DNA of 64,000 nt from JANMOK01 sp031415055 (GTDB lineage: Bacteria; Pseudomonadota; Alphaproteobacteria; Rhodobacterales; Rhodobacteraceae), in NCBI GenBank assembly GCA_031415055.1, contig JANOQZ010000021.1:175064-239063 (forward strand), in the 5' to 3' direction. The translations under genes and the position numbers were made by a program. Below, in pieces: positions 33,944-42,348 of this stretch. Numbering within the stretch: the first letter of the stretch is position 1; the number at the start of each line of letters is the position of its first letter. The notes below the pieces were generated by a model, which worked only from the letters and a program-made list of their open reading frames with translations, was not told where the DNA came from and searched no databases.

Positions 33944-36009
33944 TGCCAGAACGCTCCCCAAGTTTCGAACATGCGTTGCTCGGAAAAATCTCGAACATCT
34001 GCATACAGCCGTCCAGGTCCACCGACTCGGCGACCATATTTGCTGCCGTCAGTCCCGAAGGTAACCGACGTGCGCGACCGCGTTTCGAACGGCAGAGTCC
34101 AGCGCAGCGGAATGCTGACCCGCACGCCTTTGTCAAACGCGCCCTCGCCAAAATCGGCATACGACGCGTCCGTTCGCGTCATGTAACCCGCCACTTCCCA
34201 ACCATTGTTGAACCGGCGCGCAACCGTCAACGTGCCGCCCCAGTCGCCCGCGACATAGCGGCCAAGGTCCAGTTGCGCGGTAATGTCGTTCCACCCGGTA
34301 TCCCAATAAACCGAGCCGTGGCCGGTGACTGTTTCAAAGGTGCCAAAGCCAAAATAATTATCCGGATCACGCTTTCGCACGTAGGTCATCTGCAGGCCGA
34401 GGCCCCAATTCTGGTCGACTGGCTTCCACAACACTTCGCCGTCCAAACCGCCGTACTGTTTGTCCAACAAGCCCAGCGCCGCACGTCCATAAACTGCGTC
34501 GCCCAATTTGAATGACTTGTCGATTGTCAACCGGCTCAGCACCGGTTTGCTGGTTTTGTCAAACTCCGATCCGACGGCATTTTCGTCGGTCGATCCCCAA
34601 ACATGCTGCGAAATGTTGCCACTGATCGCCAATGTCGGACTTAATTGCCAACGCACCCCGAAATTGACCAACAGATCATAAGTAACCGGTGCGTTTGGGT
34701 TGAAAAACGTGATCGGCACCGATGGGTTGATCGACCAGCTAAAACGCGATGAACTTGCTCGCGCCCAAAGGTGGTCGGTACCTAGCGTTGGTTTTGCATC
34801 GGTAATTTTGACACTCTGCCAACTTTTCAAGCCCGCGTCGGGCCGGTCCACCTGCATCTCGTACTTTGAGCGGTTGACGACGACAGTGGAGACCGCAATC
34901 CCCCCCTGCATCATGGTAATGCGGAAAGTTTCCACCGAATGGGGCATTGCCAAAGCCAGAATTCGCGCCGTTCGCCCTATCGCTTTGGCGTGCAAAACAC
35001 TGCGGCTGTTTGAAATGCGAATCTCGACCACTTTGGGTCGAAGTTGGGCGCTTTGCACCGAAATTCCCTCGGCACTCAAAGCCTCAGCGACGGCGGCCAT
35101 GATCTTGTCACGCGCTTTCTCGTTCTTCGCCCAAGCGACACTTCTGTCACCCTGCGGCGGCCGTATCATCGTTGGCGCAGGCCCAAGGCCGGCATCGGGA
35201 TTGGTTATCGGATCGTTCGGATTGCCACTGAATGTCAGAGCAAACGCTAAATTCTTGCCATTCAGGTAATAGGCCCCAATATGAATGCCGCTCACGGGTG
35301 CATATTCGACGCCAAAACTATAGGGAACCGATGGCGAAAACCCGCCCGCGGCGCTCTCCTGCACATAAGCGTCTGAGGAATATTCAGCTTTCATCGTCAA
35401 GCCTTTGAACGGCGTGTCCCACTCAAACCCACCAAAAAATGCTGCGTCGCCGCGAAACCATTGGTTCGCACCAAACTGCCCACCGGCCAACCGAGCAACC
35501 GGGCGATCATTCAACCCAAGTGGATTGCTAAACCCATTGTAACTGCCCAGCCGCCCCCAGCCCACACCGCCGGTTACTGTCATCCCGCCAATCAAGGTCT
35601 TCGAGGCGACAACATATTCGCCAGCGTAAATGCCGTGCCCCAGAAAATCGCGCAGACCAATGGCTATTGCCGGTCGCCAGCCATCTTCGCTGACCAGTTG
35701 GTATTTTAGGTCAAAACTCATGTCGAAAGAAGATGATCCGTCGCTGTCCAGCCCATCGACGTTGCTGTAGCGGACCGTGCCTTCCAGCTTTGGCAAAATC
35801 TGAAAATTCAACGATCCGCGCCGTGAGCCCGGTAAATCGCCCAAAGTCCACGATGTCTCGCCATCGGGAAAAACTCCAGCCGTCGGCATGTCGATCAATC
35901 CGGCACTGCCATACAGGCCATGGCTGGCCGTCGTTTGCGCAATCGCGCTTTGCGCCAGCAGGGCACAAAAGCTTGCGCATATCGCAGCAACCCAACTTTT
36001 GCAGACCAT
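33940..36009 (-). CDS. yjbH: YjbH-family outer-membrane exopolysaccharide protein
   Basis: 689 residues from the ATG at 36009, chosen because it begins a signal peptide (SWVAAICASFCALLAQSAIA) and has a gagg site; the longer frame adds 77 basic residues with no signal. The mature start ASHGLYGSAGLIDMPTAGVF is the YjbH/WzbH signature, and the rest alternates short amphipathic strands as in a beta-barrel, including DRSVAWAKNEKARDKIMAAV in a periplasmic insert. It probably acts as an outer-membrane export or modification component with YjbF. Confidence 0.85.
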   Translation of the reverse strand: MVCKSWVAAICASFCALLAQSAIAQTTASHGLYGSAGLIDMPTAGVFPDGETSWTLGDLPGSRRGSLNFQILPKLEGTVRYSNVDGLDSDGSSSFDMSFDLKYQLVSEDGWRPAIAIGLRDFLGHGIYAGEYVVASKTLIGGMTVTGGVGWGRLGSYNGFSNPLGLNDRPVARLAGGQFGANQWFRGDAAFFGGFEWDTPFKGLTMKAEYSSDAYVQESAAGGFSPSVPYSFGVEYAPVSGIHIGAYYLNGKNLAFALTFSGNPNDPITNPDAGLGPAPTMIRPPQGDRSVAWAKNEKARDKIMAAVAEALSAEGISVQSAQLRPKVVEIRISNSRSVLHAKAIGRTARILALAMPHSVETFRITMMQGGIAVSTVVVNRSKYEMQVDRPDAGLKSWQSVKITDAKPTLGTDHLWARASSSRFSWSINPSVPITFFNPNAPVTYDLLVNFGVRWQLSPTLAISGNISQHVWGSTDENAVGSEFDKTSKPVLSRLTIDKSFKLGDAVYGRAALGLLDKQYGGLDGEVLWKPVDQNWGLGLQMTYVRKRDPDNYFGFGTFETVTGHGSVYWDTGWNDITAQLDLGRYVAGDWGGTLTVARRFNNGWEVAGYMTRTDASYADFGEGAFDKGVRVSIPLRWTLPFETRSRTSVTFGTDGSKYGRRVGGPGRLYADVRDFSEQRMFETWGAFWQ

Positions 36010-36164
36010 TGTGCGCCTCAAAATAATCCAGCGCAAATTCTGCGCCAAGGTGATGTTCGAGGCAAACATATGCGGAAAACGCCCCTCTGCCGCAACCCAA
36101 TTAAAGCAGCGCACGCTGCTATATTGTACTTGACGCCCCAGTCCTGTGGATAACTTACCGGATG

Positions 36165-36299
36165 TAGTGCCAGAGCATTTAAGGCAAAATGCCTGCCCCG
36201 GACTTGATCCGAGGTGGAAACCGGTTTTTCCGCCCGACATGCGTCAATTCAATAAGTTAGAGCGGATCAGACGATTCTGTTATCGTCTGATCCGCTCTA
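36165..36299. repeat. Palindromic intergenic repeat element
   Basis: Between yjbH and radC. It contains a small hairpin (aggcaaaatgcct at 36181-36193), an imperfect palindrome at 36212-36233 centred on aaaccggttt, a tract gacatgcgtcaattcaa, and a perfect 18-bp inverted repeat (tagagcggatcagacgat at 36258-36275 with 36282-36299, loop tctgtt). The order 'gaaaccggtttttcc, acatgcgtcaa, agagcgg' recalls a palindromic repeat family scattered through alphaproteobacterial genomes. The last hairpin ends three bases before the radC stop and may also act as a terminator. Confidence 0.65.
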
Positions 36300-36301
36300 G
36301 G

Positions 36302-37051
36302 TCAAATCAACCCCAAAGACCGAAAACTGGCGTCGGTATCTTTGCCAATCACGATGTGATCGTGGACTTTTATGCCCAAAGTATCAGCAGCTTCGATAAT
36401 TTTCGTTGTCATTTCAATGTCGGCCAGGCTCGGCGTCGGGTCGCCCGAGGGATGGTTATGTACTAGAATCACCGCGCTTGCGTTCAATTCTAAGGCCCGC
36501 TTCACCACTTCTCGCGGATAAACTGGCACGTGGTCCACCGTGCCTTTCCCCTGCTCCTCATCGGCGATGAGAATATTCTTGCGATCCAGAAACAATATCC
36601 GGAATTGCTCCGTCTCGCGGTGCGCCATAACTGTTTTGCAATAAGCCATCAGGGCGGGCCAGGAACTTAGCGCGTGTTGACCCAAAACTTTTGCCTGCGC
36701 CAATCGATGCGCGGCAGCCTCGACAATTTTCAACTCTCGGATGACCGCCTCGCCAACACCCGCCAGCTGCGCCAACCGCGTCACAGGGGCCGAAATCACC
36801 CGGTTGAAATCGCCGAACACATGCAACAAGCGTTTCGCCAAAGGCTTCACATCTTGGCGTGGAATGGCGCGGAAAAGCACCAGCTCCAACAATTCGTAAT
36901 CCGCCACCGCGGAAACTCCACCCGTCATGAACCGAGCCCGCAGTCGTTTGCGGTGGCTCAGCACATGCTCGCTGGAAAAATCCATCATCCCCGACGGCCG
37001 CAGCAAGACCGGTGCTTCAAAAAAGCCTTCACCATCATCCGGGCTGTTCAT
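36302..37051 (-). CDS. radC: RadC-family JAB domain protein
   Basis: 249 residues from the ATG at 37051; 33 more upstream codons would overlap the next gene. N-terminal helix-hairpin-helix-like part (LAQLAGVGEAVIRELKIVEA), then the JAB/MPN metalloprotease-like domain with VILVHNHPSGDPTPSLADIE, where the two His and the Asp bind metal. Despite the name the cellular role is unclear; it is not required for RecA-type repair in E. coli. The terminal KDTDASFRSLGLI is the usual family end. Confidence 0.9.
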   Translation of the reverse strand: MNSPDDGEGFFEAPVLLRPSGMMDFSSEHVLSHRKRLRARFMTGGVSAVADYELLELVLFRAIPRQDVKPLAKRLLHVFGDFNRVISAPVTRLAQLAGVGEAVIRELKIVEAAAHRLAQAKVLGQHALSSWPALMAYCKTVMAHRETEQFRILFLDRKNILIADEEQGKGTVDHVPVYPREVVKRALELNASAVILVHNHPSGDPTPSLADIEMTTKIIEAADTLGIKVHDHIVIGKDTDASFRSLGLI

Positions 37052-37086
37052 GGCCCGAACCTGCACCGTCAGGCGTAAACAAGCGG

Positions 37087-37680
37087 TTAAGACTCGCGTG
37101 CCGGATCGCCTTTCGGCAACACATCTTTCGCCCAATCGCTGCGTTTCCATCCCGGCACCGGCGGCTCCACGCCGTCGCGCGGCACAAAGCGCGACCTCTC
37201 AACCAATTCCATCCGGTGAATGTAACGCCCGCAATTGGGGAACACTTCGCGCACTGCCATCCGCATCACCAGTTGCGCCCCACGCCACGGGTCACTCGCG
37301 CGCACCGGCTCTATGACCGCCGTCCCGTTCACCCGCATCCGGTTTGGACTTTGAAAGTCGATGAACAGCATCCCAACTTCGGGGTTTTCCAGCACATTAC
37401 CCGCGGACAAAAACATGCCGTTGCCGTTCCATAGCGGCATCGCCAGTTCCTTCGGCCCGGTCACCCGCACAAAGCCGGGGTCACCGCCTTTGTAACTGCA
37501 ATTCTGATGCCCGTTCCTATCCGCAGTGGCCAGAAAAACCATGTCCAGCCCTTCGATGAAGGCTCGGTCTTGCTCGCGAATATGGTCGTGAACCAGCCGC
37601 TCCTCGATCCGGTCGGCCAAACGTTCGCTGTCGAATTGCCTTTGCAGGCACCGGTGGCTTTCACTGAACAATTCGGTCAT
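37087..37680 (-). CDS. PPOX-type flavin-binding protein
   Basis: 197 residues of the pyridoxamine-5'-phosphate-oxidase-like split barrel. Motifs: DMVFLATADRNGHQNCSYKG, GDPGFVRVTGPKELAMPLWN, GNVLENPEVGMLFIDFQSPN and RMRVNGTAVI. These proteins bind FMN or F420 and act as oxidoreductases of uncertain substrate. True PNPOx residues for PLP are not evident. No signal peptide. It lies 35 bases from radC and 21 bases from map. Confidence 0.8.
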   Translation of the reverse strand: MTELFSESHRCLQRQFDSERLADRIEERLVHDHIREQDRAFIEGLDMVFLATADRNGHQNCSYKGGDPGFVRVTGPKELAMPLWNGNGMFLSAGNVLENPEVGMLFIDFQSPNRMRVNGTAVIEPVRASDPWRGAQLVMRMAVREVFPNCGRYIHRMELVERSRFVPRDGVEPPVPGWKRSDWAKDVLPKGDPARES

Positions 37681-37701
37681 CGAACCCTCCCTTGATTTAC
37701 C

Positions 37702-38529
37702 TCAACCCTCCGGATCACCCGCCCAGGTCGGATGGAATTTTCCTGCATGTGACAGGGTGAAAATCTCATACCCTGTCTCAGTCACCCCAATCGAATGCTC
37801 AAACTGCGCCGACAGCGACTTGTCCTTTGTCACCGCCGTCCAGTCGTCGGCCAGAACCTTTGTCTCCGGTCGCCCCAAATTGACCATCGGCTCGATGGTG
37901 AAAAACATGCCTGCTTCCAGCACCGGCCCAGTTCCCCAGCGGCCATAGTGTAGCACATTGGGTGCGGCATGAAACACCCGCCCCAACCCATGACCGCAAA
38001 AATCCCGGACGACGGACATGCGTTGCGCCTCGACATGCCGCTGGATCGCTGCACCAATATCGCCAAACGTATTGCCTGGTCGCACCTGTTCAATCCCAAT
38101 CATCAGCGCATCGTGCGTCACTTGAATCAACCGCTCGGCCTTGCGGTTCAAATGTCCCGCCACAAACATCCGGCTGCTGTCGCCATACCAACCATCCAGA
38201 ATCACCGTCACATCGATGTTAAGAATGTCGCCGTCGGCCAAGATTTTCGGCCCCGGAATACCATGACACACCACATGGTTGATCGAAATACAGCTTGCGT
38301 GTTTGTAACCTTTATAACCAATCGTTGCCGAAATCGAGCCATGCGCAGCCACCCGTTCGGTGATGAAAAGGTCCAATTCGCCCGTTGTTACCCCCGGTAC
38401 TACCAGCGGTGCCAGCTCGTCTAATATCAAAGCCGCCACCCGCCCAGCCGCCCGCATTCCGGCAAAATCTGTCAGAGCGTGAATGCGTATACCGTCTTTG
38501 TTCAAACCCGGTCGGGAAAATCCTTCCAA
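37702..38529 (-). CDS. map: Type I methionine aminopeptidase
   Basis: 275 residues; removes the initiator Met from new proteins. Metal ligands are visible: the two Asp in DVTVILDGWYGDSSRMFVAG, the His in CGHGLGRVFHAAPNV, and the two Glu in FFTIEPM and SAQFEHSIGVTE. The N-terminus IRIHALTDFAGMRAAGRVAA and the GVTTGELD motif are typical of type I. An early copy-number duplicate cannot be excluded because many genomes carry several. Confidence 0.9.
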   Translation of the reverse strand: MEGFSRPGLNKDGIRIHALTDFAGMRAAGRVAALILDELAPLVVPGVTTGELDLFITERVAAHGSISATIGYKGYKHASCISINHVVCHGIPGPKILADGDILNIDVTVILDGWYGDSSRMFVAGHLNRKAERLIQVTHDALMIGIEQVRPGNTFGDIGAAIQRHVEAQRMSVVRDFCGHGLGRVFHAAPNVLHYGRWGTGPVLEAGMFFTIEPMVNLGRPETKVLADDWTAVTKDKSLSAQFEHSIGVTETGYEIFTLSHAGKFHPTWAGDPEG

Positions 38530-38667
38530 GCCTCGCTCCTGCTTAAATCAAATAATTCAACGGTCAAATAATGGAACCAAGACGACAATACAATAAATCT
38601 GGTTGCATTGCAGCCATTCCGTTTACGCCCAATCTTCGCTATGGCTCCTAAAACAATTGGAACCCCC

Positions 38668-39396
38668 ATGCCCAACCCCACTGCCGCGATGATCGTGATC
38701 GGCGACGAAATCCTGTCAGGCCGCACCCGCGACACCAACACCCAATATCTTGCCATCCAACTCACCGAAATCGGCATCGACCTGCGCGAAGTCCGTGTCG
38801 TCGCCGACAATCCCGACCACATCATCGCCGCCGTCAACGCCTTGCGAGCGCAATACACCTATGTCTTCACCTCCGGCGGCATTGGCCCGACGCATGACGA
38901 CATCACCTCCGATTGCATCGCCAAAGCCTTCAACGTGCCCATCACAGTGCGCGAGGATGCCCGCAAAATCCTCGCCGCCAACTACCAAAACCCCGAAACC
39001 GACCTCAACGAAGCGCGCCTGCGTATGGCCCGCATCCCGCAAGGCGCCACCCTGATCGACAACCCGATCAGCAAGGCTCCCGGCTACCGCATCGGCAATG
39101 TCCACGTCATGGCCGGTGTTCCCTATATCTTCGAGGCGATGCTGGCAGGCGTCATCCCCACCCTCACAGGCGGTAAACCCCTGTTATCAACCTCCATCCG
39201 CCTTGACCGCCGTGAAGGCGACATCGCCGAACGCCTCGGCCAAATCGCCGAAGACCACCCCAATGTCACCATCGGCTCCTACCCCTTCGTGCGCGACGGC
39301 GCCTTTGGCACCAACATCGTCATCCGCTCGCAAGACAAAGACGCCATGCAAGACGCCGCAATGGACGTGCTGGATATGATAGCGCCAATTCATTGA
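38668..39396 (+). CDS. CinA N-terminal-like molybdopterin-binding protein
   Basis: 242 residues from the ATG at 38668 (the earlier ATG adds 20 residues and looks less natural). Only the MoCF-binding domain of competence/damage protein A is present: IVIGDEILSGRTRDTNTQYL, then YVFTSGGIGPTHDDITSDCI and MAGVPYIFEAM. The deamidase half of full CinA is missing, which is normal for many alphaproteobacterial homologues. It may act as an ADP-ribose or nucleotide pyrophosphatase. Divergent from map. Confidence 0.85.
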   Translation: MPNPTAAMIVIGDEILSGRTRDTNTQYLAIQLTEIGIDLREVRVVADNPDHIIAAVNALRAQYTYVFTSGGIGPTHDDITSDCIAKAFNVPITVREDARKILAANYQNPETDLNEARLRMARIPQGATLIDNPISKAPGYRIGNVHVMAGVPYIFEAMLAGVIPTLTGGKPLLSTSIRLDRREGDIAERLGQIAEDHPNVTIGSYPFVRDGAFGTNIVIRSQDKDAMQDAAMDVLDMIAPIH

Positions 39397-39714
39397 ATGG
39401 TGGTTTATATAATGCCTGCCGACCAGCCAAAATTAACGAATTGCTGATAATTTTCGCGCCTAGGTTGTGCGAAAACCAATCGCAGATCGCTTGCGCGACT
39501 CGGCGTGAGTTAAGATTGTTCGCATTTGGAATGCCCGTCCACTTGCGAACAAGATTTTCGGCTACCAATTGAATGTTAATCGTGTAGGATTCCAGAAAGT
39601 AGCGGCCACTGCACGAAATCGCTGATGCATCACATGCGATTAAGACTTCGGCTTCGAAAGCTTTCGATGGATCTAGTGTCAAATGTTATATTGGATGAAA
39701 ATGGCGAGGTGTAG
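39397..39714. other. Intergenic stretch without a convincing gene
   Basis: About 318 AT-richer bases between the CinA-like gene and the zinc-ribbon gene. A minus-strand frame of 120 codons (39682 to 39320) covers most of it, but 77 of its bases are antisense to the CinA-like gene, and it matches nothing I know. I see no hairpin terminator and no RNA gene. It probably holds the promoter for the following three-gene set. Confidence 0.5.
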
Positions 39715-39993
39715 TTGAGCAGTCACACTTCCACTTCTCCGTCGCACGATGTAAAATTCACCGCCGCCGATGGGAGAAATATCAGCCTCCGGTGCCCGGT
39801 GTGTTCCGGTACGGACTTCGGGACGACGGCACCTGAAGATGATGCCTCAAAACGTGGCTTCCGACACGTTATAGTTGGAATGAATGCTGTGCAACAACAG
39901 CAACTTTATCTTCCCGTCCGATTTTTCAATTGTACAAATTGTGGGTTTGTTATGAAGTTTTTGATTGAAGACAAAAAGGAGGAAATAAAATGA
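39715..39993 (+). CDS. Small zinc-ribbon protein
   Basis: 92 residues with a TTG start. Two Cys pairs, CPVCSGTDF near residue 27 and NCTNCGFVMKF near residue 75, form a four-Cys zinc ribbon separated by about 45 residues (VIVGMNAVQQQQLYLPVRF between). Charged C-terminus (EDKKEEIK). No signal or membrane segment, so cytoplasmic. The stop overlaps the next ATG by 4 bases and the products are likely to act together. Family not recognised. Confidence 0.65.
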   Translation: MSSHTSTSPSHDVKFTAADGRNISLRCPVCSGTDFGTTAPEDDASKRGFRHVIVGMNAVQQQQLYLPVRFFNCTNCGFVMKFLIEDKKEEIK

Positions 39994-40280
39994 CTTACTA
40001 CTCTGACTGGCATGCAATGCCGAGCACTCTAGTGGTTCTCACGGAACGCCCTTCTTTGGGCGTCATTCGCCTCAAATATTTTGCATTTGCAGGCTTCGCG
40101 TTCTTTGCGGTTTTTCTGGTTTGGGCAGTTGCCACGGAAGCGAACTGGGCATGGACTCTGTCAATTATGGGCGGCGGTTTTTGGATTGGTTTTGGATCTG
40201 CCTACCGGAAAAACGTTTTCTCGAACCGTCAGGCGCAATTTGCCAACCCGGTAGCGGTGAAGTTTGAGGATGTTGCCTAA
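39990..40280 (+). CDS. Small membrane protein, two segments
   Basis: 96 residues, coupled to the zinc-ribbon gene by ATGA. Two hydrophobic segments, FAFAGFAFFAVFLVWAVA and TLSIMGGGFWIGFGSAY, are joined by a short TEANWA turn, and a soluble tail of about 25 residues follows. Ends VAVKFEDVA. Function unknown. Confidence 0.6.
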   Translation: MTYYSDWHAMPSTLVVLTERPSLGVIRLKYFAFAGFAFFAVFLVWAVATEANWAWTLSIMGGGFWIGFGSAYRKNVFSNRQAQFANPVAVKFEDVA

Positions 40281-40511
40281 TTGAAATCTTTCGCCGCTTT
40301 TGCCAATGCAATTGCCAAAATGGGTCCGTCGGCAGTTTTTTTGGTGGCATTTGTCGCGTTTTCCTATGTTTATTTCCGCGTTGATCCTGCGCGATCAGGT
40401 GCCGCTGTCCTGTCTTGGACAATGCCTCTTTTCATGTCCTTGTCGGGATTGTTTTTTTTTACAAAGCTGATATTCAATTGGCCAAAAATGCGGCTAGTCG
40501 ATGGAAAATGA
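40281..40511 (+). CDS. Small membrane protein, two segments
   Basis: 76 residues beginning with TTG immediately after the previous TAA. Hydrophobic segments GPSAVFLVAFVAFSYVYF and MPLFMSLSGLFFFTKLIF flank a short polar loop containing RVDPARSG. It closes the three-gene unit. Support comes from the tight spacing and membrane pattern. Function unknown. Confidence 0.55.
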   Translation: MKSFAAFANAIAKMGPSAVFLVAFVAFSYVYFRVDPARSGAAVLSWTMPLFMSLSGLFFFTKLIFNWPKMRLVDGK

Positions 40512-40919
40512 CTGGCGAACAATCGTAATGTGCTAGAAACTAGTCTTGCCATGCGCCGTTCGCGGTGAGATAGGCCTTAAAAAGTCGCCAGAAACCATCG
40601 CGTCAGTAGCAATTCCAAAATACGGCGCTGCTTGGTTTTTTCCTTAGGTTTCAACTCCCAAAGGGGATCGCGTCGGGTTCGCTTACTTTAACTTTTCCCC
40701 ACTCCCCATTGACTCCACCCCCATTTCCGCAAATCCTAGCCCGCAACGAAACGAAGGTTGGCTGCGCCGCGCCAACCTCGCCGGGAAGATGTGATGACCG
40801 CCCGATTAAACCACAGCCCAAGCCCCACTAGGGGCTTTGCCGGTTCGTTTCCCGAACCCTTCACCTGATTCCGGCTGGACCATTTACCGACCGAAATTCT
40901 CAATTCAGGTGCCAAATCC
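40512..40919. promoter_or_regulatory. Leader region with three hairpins before the GS-like gene
   Basis: No gene is seen in these 408 bases. Three hairpins lie in a row in the last 170: aggttggc with gccaacct (40755-40778), aagcccc with ggggctt around acta (40820-40837), and ggttcg with cgaacc (40842-40858), 60 bases before the ATG. Spacing and order suggest a structured untranslated leader for the ligase gene, possibly regulatory. No known riboswitch class is recognised; chance hairpins cannot be excluded. Confidence 0.4.
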
Positions 40920-42287
40920 ATGACCCAATCCTATTCTTTCGATGATCTGAAAGCCGAAGTCGCCGCTGGCAAAATCGACACTGTTGTTGCCTATCAGGTC
41001 GATATGCAGGGCCGCATGATGGGCAAGCGCTTTCATGCCAAACACTTCTGCGAAAGTGGCTACAGCGAAACCCACGGCTGCAACTACCTGCTGGCCACCG
41101 ACCTCGAAATGGAAACGGTTCAAGGTTACAAATCCACCTCATGGGCCGCAGGTTACGGTGACTATACGATGAAACCCGACCTCTCGACCTTACGGCGCGC
41201 CCCTTGGCTGGAAAAATCGGTGCTGGTGCAGTGCGACACGCTGGATCATCACGGCCACGAAATCGCCCACGCCCCGCGCACGATGCTCAAAAAGCAACTG
41301 GCGCGATTGGAACCATTGGGCATGAAGGCCATGATGGCGACCGAACTGGAATTCTATCTGTTCAAGGATACTTACGAAGACAACCTTGCCGCGGGCTATC
41401 GCAACCTCAAAACCCTCAGTCCGTTCAACGCCGATTACAATATCGTCCTGACCACCCGCGAAGAAGGCGTCATGCGGGCATTGCGCAACGGTCTGGCCGA
41501 TGCCGGCATCCCGGTCGAAAACTCGAAAGGCGAGGCCTACGCCGGGCAAGAAGAAATCAACATCAAATATGACGAAGCGCTGACCACCGCCGACATGCAC
41601 GTCGTCGTCAAAAGCGCCACCAAGGAAATCGCTTGGTCGCAAGGCCGTTCTGTCACCTTCATGGCCAAATACAAAACCGAAGCTGCCGGTTCTTCTTCCC
41701 ACATCCACCAATCTTTGTGGTCCAAAGACGGTAAAACCCCGCTGTTCCTCGACAAAAACGCCGAACACGGCATGTCAGAACTGATGCGTCACTACGTTGC
41801 CGGCCTCTTGCACCACGCAACAGATGTGACGTGGTTCCTTGCCCCCTATATCAACTCCTACAAGCGCTTCACCGAAGGGCTGTTCGCCCCCACCAAAGCC
41901 GTCTGGTCCGCCGATAACCGCACCGCTGGATACCGCGTTTGCGGGGCTGATACCAAGGCCGTGCGCATCGAATGCCGCGTCGGCGGTTCCGACCTCAACC
42001 CCTATCTGGCGATGGCTACGCAACTGGCCGCCGGCCTTGATGGCATCGAAAAAAAGATGAAACTCGAACCCGCCTTCGTCGGCGATGCCTATCACGCCAA
42101 AAAAGTCCGCGAAGTCCCCCGCACCCTGCGCGCCGCTGCCGAAGCGATGACCAAATCCAAAATGTTGCGCACCGCCTTTGGCGACGATGTGATCGACCAC
42201 TACCACCACAACGCCATATGGGAACAACACGAATCCGACCGCAAAGTCACCGACTGGGAAGTGCACCGCGGTTTTGATCGGGCGTGA
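40920..42287 (+). CDS. Glutamine-synthetase-family ligase (gamma-glutamylamide type likely)
   Basis: 455 residues. The GS catalytic fold is clear: MATELEFYLFKDTYED, VENSKGEAYAGQEEINIKYD, AAGSSSHIHQSLWSKDG (the GSGxHxH site) and NRTAGYRVCG with the glutamate/ATP arginines. Length and N-terminus (FDDLKAEVAAGKIDTVVAYQ) fit GlnT/PuuA/GlnA4-type ligases rather than GlnA proper. An aldehyde dehydrogenase and an alcohol dehydrogenase follow, so joining glutamate to an amine or amino alcohol is the best inference. A lone glutamine-forming role is possible. Confidence 0.8.
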   Translation: MTQSYSFDDLKAEVAAGKIDTVVAYQVDMQGRMMGKRFHAKHFCESGYSETHGCNYLLATDLEMETVQGYKSTSWAAGYGDYTMKPDLSTLRRAPWLEKSVLVQCDTLDHHGHEIAHAPRTMLKKQLARLEPLGMKAMMATELEFYLFKDTYEDNLAAGYRNLKTLSPFNADYNIVLTTREEGVMRALRNGLADAGIPVENSKGEAYAGQEEINIKYDEALTTADMHVVVKSATKEIAWSQGRSVTFMAKYKTEAAGSSSHIHQSLWSKDGKTPLFLDKNAEHGMSELMRHYVAGLLHHATDVTWFLAPYINSYKRFTEGLFAPTKAVWSADNRTAGYRVCGADTKAVRIECRVGGSDLNPYLAMATQLAAGLDGIEKKMKLEPAFVGDAYHAKKVREVPRTLRAAAEAMTKSKMLRTAFGDDVIDHYHHNAIWEQHESDRKVTDWEVHRGFDRA

Positions 42288-42290
42288 TAA

Positions 42291-42329
42291 ACACACACTA
42301 TTCAAGTGTGTGTTTGTGTGCTAACACAC
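42291..42329. promoter_or_regulatory. Overlapping palindromes before the toxin-antitoxin genes
   Basis: acacacact (42291-42299) pairs with agtgtgtgt (42305-42313) around attca, and gtgtg (42316-42320) pairs with cacac (42325-42329) around ctaa. The arms are of similar sequence, so alternative pairings exist. The site is 20 bases before the antitoxin ATG, after a ggagg-type site. It could be the autoregulatory operator of the module or the terminator of the ligase gene. Confidence 0.5.
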
Positions 42330-42348
42330 GTTCCATGGAGGAATCGCC

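Noticed and set aside
36010..36240. Longer yjbH start
   Set aside because: It would place 77 basic residues before an excellent signal peptide that begins at 36009.
39320..39682. 120-codon minus-strand frame
   Set aside because: It fills an intergenic gap but its last 77 coding bases are antisense to the CinA-like gene, the text has no known family and no clear ribosome site is present.
40736..40921. 61-codon minus-strand frame upstream of the ligase
   Set aside because: No ribosome site, overlaps the hairpin leader and the ligase start, no family resemblance.
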